From Sphingomonas koreensis (lineage in GTDB: Bacteria > Pseudomonadota > Alphaproteobacteria > Sphingomonadales > Sphingomonadaceae), in the NCBI RefSeq assembly GCF_002797435.1, contig NZ_PGEN01000001.1, positions 3,656,501 to 3,720,500 on the forward strand: a stretch of DNA of 64,000 bases. The letters are read 5' to 3'. Made by a program: the position numbers and the translations under genes. The notes under the pieces are model-generated. The model searched no databases. It worked only from the letters and a program-made list of their open reading frames with translations, and was not told the origin of the DNA. Each line of letters begins with the position of its first letter. Position 1 is the stretch's first letter. Below, in pieces: positions 16,661-27,966 of this stretch.

Positions 16661-16831
16661 CTATGGGGATGGACCGCGTTTCGCGATTTCGGCGCGGATC
16701 ATCGCGAGAAGCGATTGCGCCGATGCGAGGTCGGATTTGGTGGCGATCAGGCCTTTACTTGCCTCCTGAAAGAGAGCGAAAAGCTGAGCGTTCGTTTTCG
16801 CGGTAAGGTCGCCTTTGGTCATTTTGTACAT
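16661..16831 (-). CDS. 56-aa hypothetical protein
   Basis: A short minus-strand gene with a strong ribosome site (CAGGAGGA) four bases before the ATG at 16829-16831. The product starts MYKMTKGDLTAKTNAQLFALFQ and is predicted to be two amphipathic helices (ALFQEASKGLIA, LASAQSLLAMIRAEIAKR). It lies between the relaxase gene and the other small genes. I do not recognise the family; a small regulator or relaxosome accessory is possible, but nothing shows it. Confidence 0.65.
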   Translation of the reverse strand: MYKMTKGDLTAKTNAQLFALFQEASKGLIATKSDLASAQSLLAMIRAEIAKRGPSP

Positions 16832-17088
16832 GGATTCCTCCTGTCTGTCTTGCGCCGCCCCCGTTGGGCCGCGTTGAGGCGGAGAAATCAGGCCGGATGA
16901 ATGAGGTGCATTGCCCGCCAAGCGAAACGGAGGTGGAGAAGGCTGTTCACACGCCTTGCACCCATCCACATTCACCGGACGATAAAACGATCACAACGCG
17001 ACCCGGCGGGGCGCGAAGACTGCGGAGGAAAACTGGAAAGCCAAAGCGATCAGGCCGGACGGACGACAGGTTGAGTTTCAGGCCAAGT

Positions 17089-18372
17089 CTATCGCCCCAA
17101 CTCCGGGCCGCGCGGCGCAGGCCGAGCGCGCTCCGTGCCATCGCGATCAAACTGTCCATCACGCATCATGCGACGATATTGGGCCGCGTCCCGATAAAGA
17201 CCGAGCAACTGTCGCGCATGACGATCACGCGCCACGCCGATTTGAGATTGCAATGCCGCCCGCTCTTTTAGCTGGGCCGAAACCAGATCATGCCGCTGCG
17301 CCCGGTCGCGTTGAAGCCCGAAAAAGGCTTCCATCTCATTCTGTTTCCGCACCTTGAAATAGCGCCCGGTCACGATGTCCCATAGCCCCTTCGCACCCGT
17401 GCGGACGCGGGCCGACCGCTCCCGCTGCTCACTATCCCGGCGCTCCCGCTGCATCCTGTCCAACTTTGTCCGTTCGGATTGATGCACATCCTTCATCGCC
17501 GCTTTTTGTTCATTGAGGGGTCCGATAGCGTTCTGAGCTACGCGCTTGGCTTCCGAGATGAAGCGTGAAAGGCGGGGTGCGACCGTCTCACCGATATGGC
17601 GAGCGGTATCCGTGACCGAGCGGAGCGTCTTCGGGTCGCCGAGCCGCGCCGTGACTTCCTTCGATTTCTTGTCGATCATCCGGGCGATGGCAAATGCCTC
17701 GCCCTCAATCGAGACAGCGACATGCCCGCGCCGATCACCTTGCGCGAGGAACAGCCCGCGGTCCTCCAACGCCTTCGCGAAGGCAGGGCCGTTGTCCGAC
17801 ATGGCCCAGCATTCCTGAATGGTGGCCTTGATTTGCTTGGCGTCGAGGCCAGCCCGCTTCGCCTGCTGCCATTCGTCGAGCGTGAAATTGCGGGGATCGC
17901 GCAGGCTGGAATCTTGAAAACCCTCCGGCATTTTCCAGCCGTTTTCGAGATAAAGTTCTTTGGCGATGTCCCGCAGCTTCGTTTTGAAGAACGGAAGCGG
18001 CTTCGCGGTCATCGTGTCCGCGTCGATGCGTGACCATACGGCATGGGCATGACGACGCCCTTCCTTTTCATGGAAGACGATCATGCGTGGCTGGCCTTTA
18101 AGGCCTAGCCGCTCTTCGATCACGTCGCAGGCCATCTCGAAAACCTCTATCCGCACCGACTCGCCGACTGGCGGATTGAGGGACACCGAGAACAGGAATT
18201 GCTTGCATTTGGTCCCGAGCGACAGCGCGTGGGCTTCCTTCATCGCACCCATAAGATCGTCGGACATGAAGCCGCTGACCTCATGCACTTCCACATGCTC
18301 GTTTTCCTCCGTCTTCATCAGATGAAGGCCGAGCTGCTTTGCGCCGCTGCGCTGGGAGGCCTTCAGGATCAT
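17089..18372 (-). CDS. Relaxase/mobilization nuclease (VirD2-like, MOBP-type)
   Basis: A 427-aa relaxase that would nick the element at its origin of transfer and lead the strand into a recipient. The N-terminal relaxase domain (about residues 1-130) contains QLGLHLMKTEENEHVEVHEV and the metal-binding triad motif RRHAHAVWSRID with His108 and His110. The C-terminal half is a basic helical region. The usual N-terminal nucleophilic Tyr is missing: the first Tyr is near residue 139. This subfamily may therefore use another residue, as His-type relaxases do. Its start overlaps the end of mobC by 4 bp, so they form one unit. No T4SS genes are in the window, so transfer probably needs a helper. Confidence 0.85.
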   Translation of the reverse strand: MILKASQRSGAKQLGLHLMKTEENEHVEVHEVSGFMSDDLMGAMKEAHALSLGTKCKQFLFSVSLNPPVGESVRIEVFEMACDVIEERLGLKGQPRMIVFHEKEGRRHAHAVWSRIDADTMTAKPLPFFKTKLRDIAKELYLENGWKMPEGFQDSSLRDPRNFTLDEWQQAKRAGLDAKQIKATIQECWAMSDNGPAFAKALEDRGLFLAQGDRRGHVAVSIEGEAFAIARMIDKKSKEVTARLGDPKTLRSVTDTARHIGETVAPRLSRFISEAKRVAQNAIGPLNEQKAAMKDVHQSERTKLDRMQRERRDSEQRERSARVRTGAKGLWDIVTGRYFKVRKQNEMEAFFGLQRDRAQRHDLVSAQLKERAALQSQIGVARDRHARQLLGLYRDAAQYRRMMRDGQFDRDGTERARPAPRGPELGR

Positions 18373-18737
18373 GGCTCGACCTCAAGATTCAGCGCCTCCA
18401 TCAACAGGAGCCGGATTTCCCGGATTTCGGCCACGGCAGCGAGAAGCGCTGCTTCCGTGTCGGACGTAACAGGCAGGCTCCCGGAACTAGCCGACCGTGC
18501 CAACTGGTTCACATTGGCCGATAGGCGGGACTGGCCGAGTTTGCCCAACACCTGAGCCAAGGCCTGATGGTCCTTGACCGGACGCTTTCCCCGGCGACGC
18601 GGGGCGGGATTTTCAGAATCAAAGAGGCGCGACTGGATATAGGCCGCGAGGGACATGCCGCCCGCGTCCTGTTCCAATTGGGCGCGTTGCTCGAAAGTGA
18701 GCCGGAGCGAGAAAGGGGCTGGGCGTTTGTCCGCCAT
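18369..18737 (-). CDS. mobC: MobC-like relaxosome accessory protein
   Basis: A 122-aa basic protein immediately upstream of the relaxase, overlapping it by 4 bp. The N-terminal part (FSLRLTFEQRAQLEQDA, SLAAYIQSRLF) is a ribbon-helix-helix-like DNA-binding segment typical of MobC/BexC proteins. The middle (ALAQVLGKLGQSRLSANVNQLARSA) is the characteristic MobC signature around LSANVNQLAR, followed by a coiled helix (AVAEIREIRLLLMEAL). The ATG at 18735-18737 is preferred because of the G-rich site before it; longer upstream frames lack family similarity. It is expected to bind oriT and help the relaxase open the nic region. Confidence 0.82.
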   Translation of the reverse strand: MADKRPAPFSLRLTFEQRAQLEQDAGGMSLAAYIQSRLFDSENPAPRRRGKRPVKDHQALAQVLGKLGQSRLSANVNQLARSASSGSLPVTSDTEAALLAAVAEIREIRLLLMEALNLEVEP

Positions 18738-19082
18738 GCTGCCCCCCCGCCTAGGCCGTCTTGCGCCTCCGCCCGACAGCCGGACGGCTATCGCGCGGGG
18801 CGCGTCCATCCTTCCGGTCATTGTTGTTTTCGGCCTGTGGGCAACCGAGGCTGGAATGCTTGAGAACGGCTGACCATTCCATTAGCGTGTCCGACAGTTG
18901 GTTCGAACCTGATCCCATCAGGTCCGCCACTTCCTTGCCATCCGTCGCACAGGACCCGGGATATCCGGCGCAAGGCCAGGATTCCGCAGCGTCAAATCGA
19001 TATCGCCAGGCTTGAAGATTCCTGGGCGCGATCCCGCTATACGTGCGTCAATAGAACAGGGCCGTAGGAGATTGGGGGGAGC
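18738..19082. other. Intergenic region upstream of mobC; possible oriT and element boundary
   Basis: About 345 bases with no convincing gene between mobC and the divergent sigma-factor gene. Relaxase operons usually have oriT directly upstream. Inverted repeats here include AGCCG/CGGCT at 18778-18789 and CCTGAT/ATCAGG near 18908-18922. No known nic consensus was recognised. The right edge of the mobile element must lie here or close by, since the FecI genes to the right look chromosomal. The left end is outside the window, so no attachment-site repeat can be compared. Confidence 0.35.
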
Positions 19083-19592
19083 GTGGCTGCAGAAGCGGTT
19101 TCCGATCTGGAACGATTGGTCCGGCAGTTCCGGCCGGCACTGGTCGCATTCTTCTCGCGCCGCGTCGCCAGCCCTGCGGAGGCAGAGGATCTGACTCAGG
19201 AGGTTTTTGTCCGACTCGCACAGTCCAATATCGATGCCGTTGAATCGACCGAGGCGTTCATTTTTCGCGTCGCGACCAACCTGCTGCGCGATGGATCGCG
19301 CCGGGAGCGTGTGCGTGCGGCCTATCGCGCATCGTTCGAGCAGGAGGACGGGATCGGGATCGACACCATCGACCCGCACCGCATTGCGGCTTCGCGCGAG
19401 ACGATCGGAATCCTGTGGGCCGCCATCCAGGCGTTGCCCGAGCCGACGCAGCAGATCTTCATCCTCTACCGGGTCGAGAACATCCAGAAACAGACCATCG
19501 CGGACAATTTCGGGTATAATGTGCGTACCGTCGAGAAGCATATCTCCCGCGCCCTGGTGTTTCTGGCGCGTCGCATGGGAGGCCGGGCATGA
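19083..19592 (+). CDS. fecI: FecI-like ECF RNA polymerase sigma factor
   Basis: A 169-aa extracytoplasmic-function sigma factor, read from a GTG start after GGGGGGAG. Region 2 is clear (FFSRRVASPAEAEDLTQEVFVRL, VESTEAFIFRVATNLLRD) and region 4 contains the helix-turn-helix (LPEPTQQIFILYRVEN, IADNFGYNVRTVEKHISRAL). It overlaps the anti-sigma gene by 4 bp and is followed by a TonB receptor with an STN domain, the three-part cell-surface signalling layout of the FecI/FecR/FecA system. When the receptor binds its substrate, FecR should release or activate this factor to transcribe the receptor gene. The substrate is not evident. Confidence 0.93.
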   Translation: MAAEAVSDLERLVRQFRPALVAFFSRRVASPAEAEDLTQEVFVRLAQSNIDAVESTEAFIFRVATNLLRDGSRRERVRAAYRASFEQEDGIGIDTIDPHRIAASRETIGILWAAIQALPEPTQQIFILYRVENIQKQTIADNFGYNVRTVEKHISRALVFLARRMGGRA

Positions 19593-20677
19593 CCGCGCTG
19601 ACCGACGACGACGGTATCGCCATGGGCTATGAGGAGCAGGCCGCCGAATGGTGCTGGCGGATCGCCGAGCGTGCGCTGACCGACGCGGAGCAGGCGGAGT
19701 TCGACCGCTGGATTCGGGCCGATCAGCGCCATCAGCAGGTGTTCGACGAGATGGTGGCGGTCTGGAAAGGCACCGACACGATCGCGGAGATGCCGGGCTT
19801 CCTCTCGCTGCGCGCCCGCGCGCTGACGACGATGGAGAGTGCACGCGATCTCAACGAAGTGTCGTCCTACGGGCGCCGGAACTGGTTTCGCGGGCTGGCG
19901 GCGGCTGCGGCGGTCGTCCTCGGTCTGTTCGGCGGCTTCTGGTATTTCGCGGATGGTGCGGACGTCTATGGCACCGGAACCGGAGAGCGTCGGGTCGTGC
20001 AGCTGGAGGATGGCTCGCGGATCTCGCTGGATGCGTCGAGCCGGGTCGTCGTCGCCTATTCGGACGACCGGCGCGCGCTCCGGCTCGAGCGCGGGCGCGC
20101 GAAGTTCGATGTCGCGAAAGATCCGTTGCGGCCTTTCACGGTGACGGCGGGCAATCAGACCGTGGTGGCGACGGGTACGGCGTTCAGCGTCGAGCTGCTG
20201 CGCGATCAGATGCGCGTGCTGTTGTATGAAGGCGAGGTTGCCGTGGTCGCGCAACGGGCAGGAGCGGGCCGGACCGCTGCGGTCGAGGCGATCAAGCGAG
20301 CGGCACCGCCGCCGCCAACCGGCGCGATGGAACATCTGGTGCCCGGACAGGAACTGGTTTCCAGCCTGTCGTCGGGGAAGATCAGGGTCGCCCCGGCGCA
20401 ACTGGACCGCTCGCTGCTGTGGGAGGATGGCCGGCTCGACTTCGTGGACGAGCCGCTGGTGCGCGCTGTCGAGCGTATCAATCGCTATACCGATACCCCC
20501 ATCGTGGTCGGCGACGCGGCGGCCGGGCGTTTGCTGGTGAACGGGGTGTTCGACGCGGGCGACACGCAGAGCTTCGTCCGCGGAATGACCGCGCTGTTTC
20601 CGCTTTCGGCCAGATATGACAATGCGAAGGTCACGCTGGTGAGCGGGAAGGAGCCGCTCGCTTCAAGACAAAAATAG
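19589..20677 (+). CDS. fecR: FecR-family anti-sigma/transmembrane sensor
   Basis: A 362-aa inner-membrane regulator. The N-terminal DUF4880-type cytoplasmic domain (QAAEWCWRIAERALTDAEQAEFDRWI, QHQQVFDEMVAVWKG pattern) contacts the sigma factor. A single membrane span lies near residues 102-122 (GLAAAAAVVLGLFGGFWYF). The periplasmic FecR domain follows (GERRVVQLEDGSRISLDASSRV, FDVAKDPLRPFTVTAGNQTVVATGTAFSV). A C-terminal STN-like portion (DEPLVRAVERINRYTDTPIVV) resembles the part that meets the receptor. It starts inside the end of fecI (ATGA overlap) and lies 82 bp upstream of the receptor. Confidence 0.92.
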   Translation: MTALTDDDGIAMGYEEQAAEWCWRIAERALTDAEQAEFDRWIRADQRHQQVFDEMVAVWKGTDTIAEMPGFLSLRARALTTMESARDLNEVSSYGRRNWFRGLAAAAAVVLGLFGGFWYFADGADVYGTGTGERRVVQLEDGSRISLDASSRVVVAYSDDRRALRLERGRAKFDVAKDPLRPFTVTAGNQTVVATGTAFSVELLRDQMRVLLYEGEVAVVAQRAGAGRTAAVEAIKRAAPPPPTGAMEHLVPGQELVSSLSSGKIRVAPAQLDRSLLWEDGRLDFVDEPLVRAVERINRYTDTPIVVGDAAAGRLLVNGVFDAGDTQSFVRGMTALFPLSARYDNAKVTLVSGKEPLASRQK

Positions 20678-20759
20678 ATGGGCGCGAATTCGCCCGTACC
20701 GCGTCTCTAGAAATAGAGGGGCGTATCAATCGACCCCTCAGAGACTTGGGGGAGATGAT

Positions 20760-24071
<3,312 letters not shown>

Positions 24072-24176
24072 ATAATAGTATAGAAACAGAAAAAAATCTC
24101 GAGAATATAGATTGTTCACGTTCGATTCATGTTGAATATAAGTTGATACCGTGTACTATATTGAAACGGCACGAGT

Positions 24177-24213
24177 CGATTTCTTGATGAAATCGAATGA
24201 TGTCGTACATCAT
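24177..24213 (+). promoter_or_regulatory. Two perfect hairpins in an AT-rich leader
   Basis: The 170-bp gap 24072-24241 is strikingly AT-rich for this chromosome. CGATTTC (24177-24183) pairs with GAAATCG (24189-24195), and ATGATGT (24197-24203) pairs with ACATCAT (24207-24213). The second could equally be a protein-binding palindrome. They lie just before the GGAGAGAG ribosome site of the next gene and may form its 5' leader. Confidence 0.45.
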
Positions 24214-24241
24214 AATCATATTATGTATGTAGGAGAGAGAA

Positions 24242-24733
24242 ATGAAAAAGATTCTTAGCGCTGCTGTTGCTTCGATCGCTCTTATCTCTGCACCTTCGGT
24301 GTCCGCGCAGACCTTTGCTACCACGGCGGGCACTTATACCTTCAGCGGATCTGGTGTTTCCGTGCAAAAGGGTAGCGGGCCTCTGCTTTCTTGCACGCTG
24401 AGCATCGACATTACCAATGATGGTGCTGGAAACATCACCGCCGATAACGCGTCCCTGACCGGCTCTTTCGGCTTTTGTAATACGGTTGTATTCCAGAGCT
24501 CGCCTTGGACTGTGACGAATCCCAGCCCTGGCGTGTGGAGAGTGAACGGCATCTATGTCGATACGACGATCACGAACGGAGATTGCTCCGGCTATCTTGA
24601 TGCCACGTTCTCGCTTAGCGGAACCACGGAGCAGCTGAGCGTTGACACCGGGTTCACAACTACTTCGACTCTTCCGGAGGTTACCGCCGGAACGGGTGAC
24701 TGTAAAATTGACGGCACGATCACCTGGCCTTGA
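24242..24733 (+). CDS. Small secreted PraB-like protein (tentative)
   Basis: A 163-aa exported protein with a clear signal peptide (MKKILSAAVASIALISAPSVSAQ, cleavage near residue 22) and an excellent ribosome site (GGAGAGAG). The mature part is Gly/Thr/Ser-rich and beta-like, with several Cys (LLSCTLSI, GFCNTVVF, GDCSGY, GDCKIDG) that could form two disulfides. The pattern of a hydroxyl-rich strand, CTLSI, a GxCN segment and a GDC segment resembles PraB, the secreted activator of alkane oxidation, and related sphingomonad exported proteins. The similarity is moderate and the function unproven. Its lower GC and AT-rich leader set it apart from the receptor genes on both sides. Confidence 0.6.
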   Translation: MKKILSAAVASIALISAPSVSAQTFATTAGTYTFSGSGVSVQKGSGPLLSCTLSIDITNDGAGNITADNASLTGSFGFCNTVVFQSSPWTVTNPSPGVWRVNGIYVDTTITNGDCSGYLDATFSLSGTTEQLSVDTGFTTTSTLPEVTAGTGDCKIDGTITWP

Positions 24734-24794
24734 AGTCATATCAGGCATTGGACATCATGAATTTCATGGATACATTGCCTGAATAAGCAATGCG

Positions 24795-24821
24795 GCGAGC
24801 GCGCGATCATCGTGCGCTCGC
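24795..24821 (+). terminator. Terminator-like hairpin after the PraB-like gene
   Basis: GCGAGCGC (24795-24802) pairs with GCGCTCGC (24814-24821), extended inward by GCGAT/ATCGT. CTCGTATTTG follows, so the T-run is weak. It sits 60 bases after the stop codon. Confidence 0.5.
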
Positions 24822-24975
24822 TCGTATTTGCCGTAGCAGCTCGTATTTTCTAGACGCATCGTATAGCTATTGCCAAAATCGCGTGTAGAGGTGAGAGAGT
24901 TGCAATGCGTATTGTTTGTAGGGAGCCGTGCGAACCGGGCACGATGCCATTTAGTCAAAACGGCTCCATTCGGTG

Positions 24976-27501
24976 ATGCGTGTCGCTCGGCTGGGTCTTC
25001 TCGGGGTCGCTGTGCTTCCCCTCGGACTATGCCCCGGCGCCCGAGCGCAGACAGATGATAAAGGGGGCGTCCGTGCGGTGGCGGGTTCGACAGAACCCGC
25101 CCCGCCGGGCGATCTTGCGCCGGATGAGGTCCTCATAATCGGCCAGCGCTATGGCGAGGCCGCAGTGGCGGCGGAGACCGAGTTCGGCGAGGAGGAAATC
25201 GCCACCCAGGGTGCCGACAATATCCAGGATCTGTTGACGCGGCTTCAACCGTTCATCGGCGATGGCGAGGAAGAGCCGGTCCTGCTCATCAACGGCAAGC
25301 CTGCGGGTTTCGACCGCTCGATCCTGGCCTTCCCAGCCGAGGCGCTGAATCGCCTCGCGGTGCTCAAGCCGGAGGCAGCCGCTCGCTACGGTCAACCGTC
25401 GGGGCGGCGGGTCGTCAATCTGGTTCTCAAGAAGCATTTTTCGAGCCTGAATGCCGATGCCGGCGGTAACTGGGCGACCAGGGGCGGGCAGTATGGCGGG
25501 AGCCTGTCTGTCGGGCGGGCGGCGATTGACGGGCCGACCCGCTGGAACGTCCAGGCGCGTGCCAGCTATGACAGCGCCCTGCGCAAGCGTTCGAGGAACA
25601 TTCCACCGCGCCCGGGCACCTTCGACGGAACCGGCTATGTTTCGGCGCCTGGCGGCGGCGAGATCGACCCGGCGCTCAGCTTCCTTGCCGGAAGGCCGGC
25701 CACCATTGCAGCGATTCCAGCCGGCGCTCTATCGCAGGCGCCAGTGCTTGCGGACTTCGTCGCCACAGCGGGCGACAGGGATGCGGTCGATCCGAATGCG
25801 TACGAAACGCTGTTGCCGTCGCGGCGCAGCATGGCGCTGGGTGTGGGCGTGACCCGTCCGTTGGGATCCTTCTCTGCGTCCCTCAGCATCGATGCCAGCC
25901 GTAGCGCCAGCCGCGCAATGCGCGGCCTGCCCATGGCATCGATCCTGCTGCCCGCCGATAGTCCCTGGTCCCCCTTTTCGGGAGACGTGCTCCTGACGCG
26001 TCCCTTTGATGGCGCGCGGGCGCTGCGCAGCGACACCGATTCCGAGACGCTGGGCACGTCGCTCACGCTGACGGGGGCGATCGGCGATTGGCAGACCAGC
26101 TTCTCCGCCAGCTATTCCCGAAGCTGGACCCGCAGCCTGCTCGAAAGCGGGATCGATTCCACACGCGTTCAGCAACTGGTTGATGGCGCGGATCCGGCCT
26201 TCAACCCCTATGGCCCGTGGGACGAGCGGCTACTGCTCGCGCGCCGCAACCGTTCGCAGGGGGAAAACATCGCCACACGATTCAATGTCAAGAAGAGTGT
26301 GCTCAATCTGCCTGCCGGGGCGGCGATCGCCAATCTTTCGGTAAATGCGCGCCGCAACCGATCGACGAACTGGCAAGGCGACAATCTCGGCGGCCCCGCC
26401 ACGCGGGCCAAATCGGCGCTCGAACAGCTGGACGGGGCGTTCGGGCTGAGCGTGCCGATTTCCCGTCCGGGCGAAGGGGAGCTTCTCTCCTTGGGGAGCC
26501 TCAATCTCGACCTGACCTCGAGCGTGCAGACGATGACGAACAGCCGGCTGCAGAAACGCTATGGCGCCGACTTGACCTGGGGGCCGATCCGGACCGTCCA
26601 GTTTCGGGGATCGCTCGGCCGTGCCGAAACCGCGCCATCCCTGGCCCAGCTCGACGACCCGCTCGTCACGACCATCAACCGGATTTTCGACTATGCTCGT
26701 GAAGAGATCGCCGAACCGGTCTGGATCACCGGCGGAAATTCGGCGTTGCGGCGTGGCAGGCGGCAGAACCTGGCACTGGAAGCCATGGTGCGGCCCTTGG
26801 GCGATCAGACGGTGACACTGAACCTCGCTTATCGCCAGGATGAGGCCAAGGGCGGTGTCGCCGCGTTTCCCGAGCTGACCCCTGTCATCGAAGCGGCCTT
26901 TCCCGAACGCGTGACACGCGATGCGGAGGGCAGGCTGGTCTCGGTCGATGCGCGGCCGATCAATATCGCCCGCGCGACCGACGCCGAACTGAGCTCGAGC
27001 ATCGCCTTGCGGTATCCGGGGAAGCCGTCCCCGCCAGCCGCGAATGCGATGCAGCTGTCCTTGTCGCTGAGGCATCGATGGCGGCTGAGGAGCGAGTTGC
27101 TGACCCATCCGGGCGTTCCCGTGATCGATCAGCTCGCCGAAAGCGGTCAATCGCGGCACAGCCTGTCGCTGCAGGCTACGGCCGGCAGGCGAGGATGGGG
27201 TGCGACGTTGGGAGGGAATTGGAACAGCGCGTCGCGCGTGACCAATGGCGACCGGATCCTCAACACAAGGCCACCCATGACGTTCAGCCTGTCGATGTTC
27301 ATCGAACCCGAGCGCCTGTCGGGTCAGGCGAGGAAAGGCGGGTTGCTGGATGACCTCAAGATCTCGCTCGCGGTGCAGAATCTGTTCAACAGCTATCGCC
27401 GCGTGACGCTGGACGACGGGAGCAGGCCACCCGGCTTCAGCCGCGACGAAGTGGACCCGCTCGGCCGTGTCATCCGGTTGATGCTCCGCAAGAGATTCTA
27501 G
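24976..27501 (+). CDS. TonB-dependent receptor-like outer-membrane protein
   Basis: An 841-aa outer-membrane barrel with a signal peptide (MRVARLGLLGVAVLPLGLCPGARAQ). The plug-like region is APDEVLIIGQRYG, then GADNIQDLLTRLQPFIG, VLLINGKPAG and RLAVLKPEAAARYGQPSG. The rest is a long barrel ending RLMLRKRF with the terminal Phe needed for outer-membrane insertion. It lacks an STN domain and a classical RNRRR-type plug motif, which places it in the divergent TonB-receptor-like group common in sphingomonads. The ATG at 24976 is used; a GTG directly before it is also in frame. It follows the PraB-like gene by 242 bp, a gap that holds only the terminator hairpin. The ligand is unknown. Confidence 0.8.
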   Translation: MRVARLGLLGVAVLPLGLCPGARAQTDDKGGVRAVAGSTEPAPPGDLAPDEVLIIGQRYGEAAVAAETEFGEEEIATQGADNIQDLLTRLQPFIGDGEEEPVLLINGKPAGFDRSILAFPAEALNRLAVLKPEAAARYGQPSGRRVVNLVLKKHFSSLNADAGGNWATRGGQYGGSLSVGRAAIDGPTRWNVQARASYDSALRKRSRNIPPRPGTFDGTGYVSAPGGGEIDPALSFLAGRPATIAAIPAGALSQAPVLADFVATAGDRDAVDPNAYETLLPSRRSMALGVGVTRPLGSFSASLSIDASRSASRAMRGLPMASILLPADSPWSPFSGDVLLTRPFDGARALRSDTDSETLGTSLTLTGAIGDWQTSFSASYSRSWTRSLLESGIDSTRVQQLVDGADPAFNPYGPWDERLLLARRNRSQGENIATRFNVKKSVLNLPAGAAIANLSVNARRNRSTNWQGDNLGGPATRAKSALEQLDGAFGLSVPISRPGEGELLSLGSLNLDLTSSVQTMTNSRLQKRYGADLTWGPIRTVQFRGSLGRAETAPSLAQLDDPLVTTINRIFDYAREEIAEPVWITGGNSALRRGRRQNLALEAMVRPLGDQTVTLNLAYRQDEAKGGVAAFPELTPVIEAAFPERVTRDAEGRLVSVDARPINIARATDAELSSSIALRYPGKPSPPAANAMQLSLSLRHRWRLRSELLTHPGVPVIDQLAESGQSRHSLSLQATAGRRGWGATLGGNWNSASRVTNGDRILNTRPPMTFSLSMFIEPERLSGQARKGGLLDDLKISLAVQNLFNSYRRVTLDDGSRPPGFSRDEVDPLGRVIRLMLRKRF

Positions 27502-27549
27502 CACGGAAGCGCTCCGGCGAGCGTCGCAAGTCAGAGCCTGCCGCGCCGC

Positions 27550-27966
27550 TCAGCGCGCGCGCGTCCAGATCTTGGTCCGGCAGAAGAATGCGACGCAGCC
27601 CTTGAGCTCGAGCTTGCCGTCTGGAAGCAGCTTCAGATAGCCCTTGCGCGCGCCGCTGCCCGTTTCCGGATCATAGACCGGACCGCCCTGCCACTCTGCG
27701 GGACCGCCGGTGAACCCCTCCAGCACGACGAGTCCCCTCAGGCGGCGGTTGCGCAGCTTCGGGTCCGAATTGCGCTGGTCGGTGAGGCCGGGATTGGTGC
27801 GCAGCCGGGCGGCATCGACGACCTTGCCGCATAGCGCGGTGCCGCAGCGATAGATCTGGACCCGGCCCCCCTCGGTCCCCGTCGCCCAGAGCCCGGTCAG
27901 GTCGCGCGCTGACGCGGGCAGGGCGATCGCCGTGAAGAAGGCAAGGGTCGTGACGGCACGGATCAT
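27550..27966 (-). CDS. DUF2147 domain exported protein
   Basis: A 138-aa protein with a signal peptide (MIRAVTTLAFFTAIALPASAR). The DUF2147 pattern follows: DLTGLWATGTEGGRVQIYRCG, LCGKVV, the middle PKLRNRRLRGLVVLEGF, YDPETGSGARKGYLKLLPDGKLELKGCVAFFCRTKIWTR. DUF2147 proteins are small periplasmic beta-barrels of unclear role, often near membrane or stress functions. The ATG at 27964-27966 overlaps the stop of the upstream hydrolase gene by 4 bp, so the two are cotranscribed. The two Cys pairs could form disulfides. Confidence 0.85.
   Translation of the reverse strand: MIRAVTTLAFFTAIALPASARDLTGLWATGTEGGRVQIYRCGTALCGKVVDAARLRTNPGLTDQRNSDPKLRNRRLRGLVVLEGFTGGPAEWQGGPVYDPETGSGARKGYLKLLPDGKLELKGCVAFFCRTKIWTRAR

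Noticed and set aside
18901..18931. GGTTCGAACCT followed by TCCGCCA, resembling a tRNA 3' end and possible attachment site
   Set aside because: The T arm would need several G-T pairs and no acceptor partner or anticodon arm can be found upstream.
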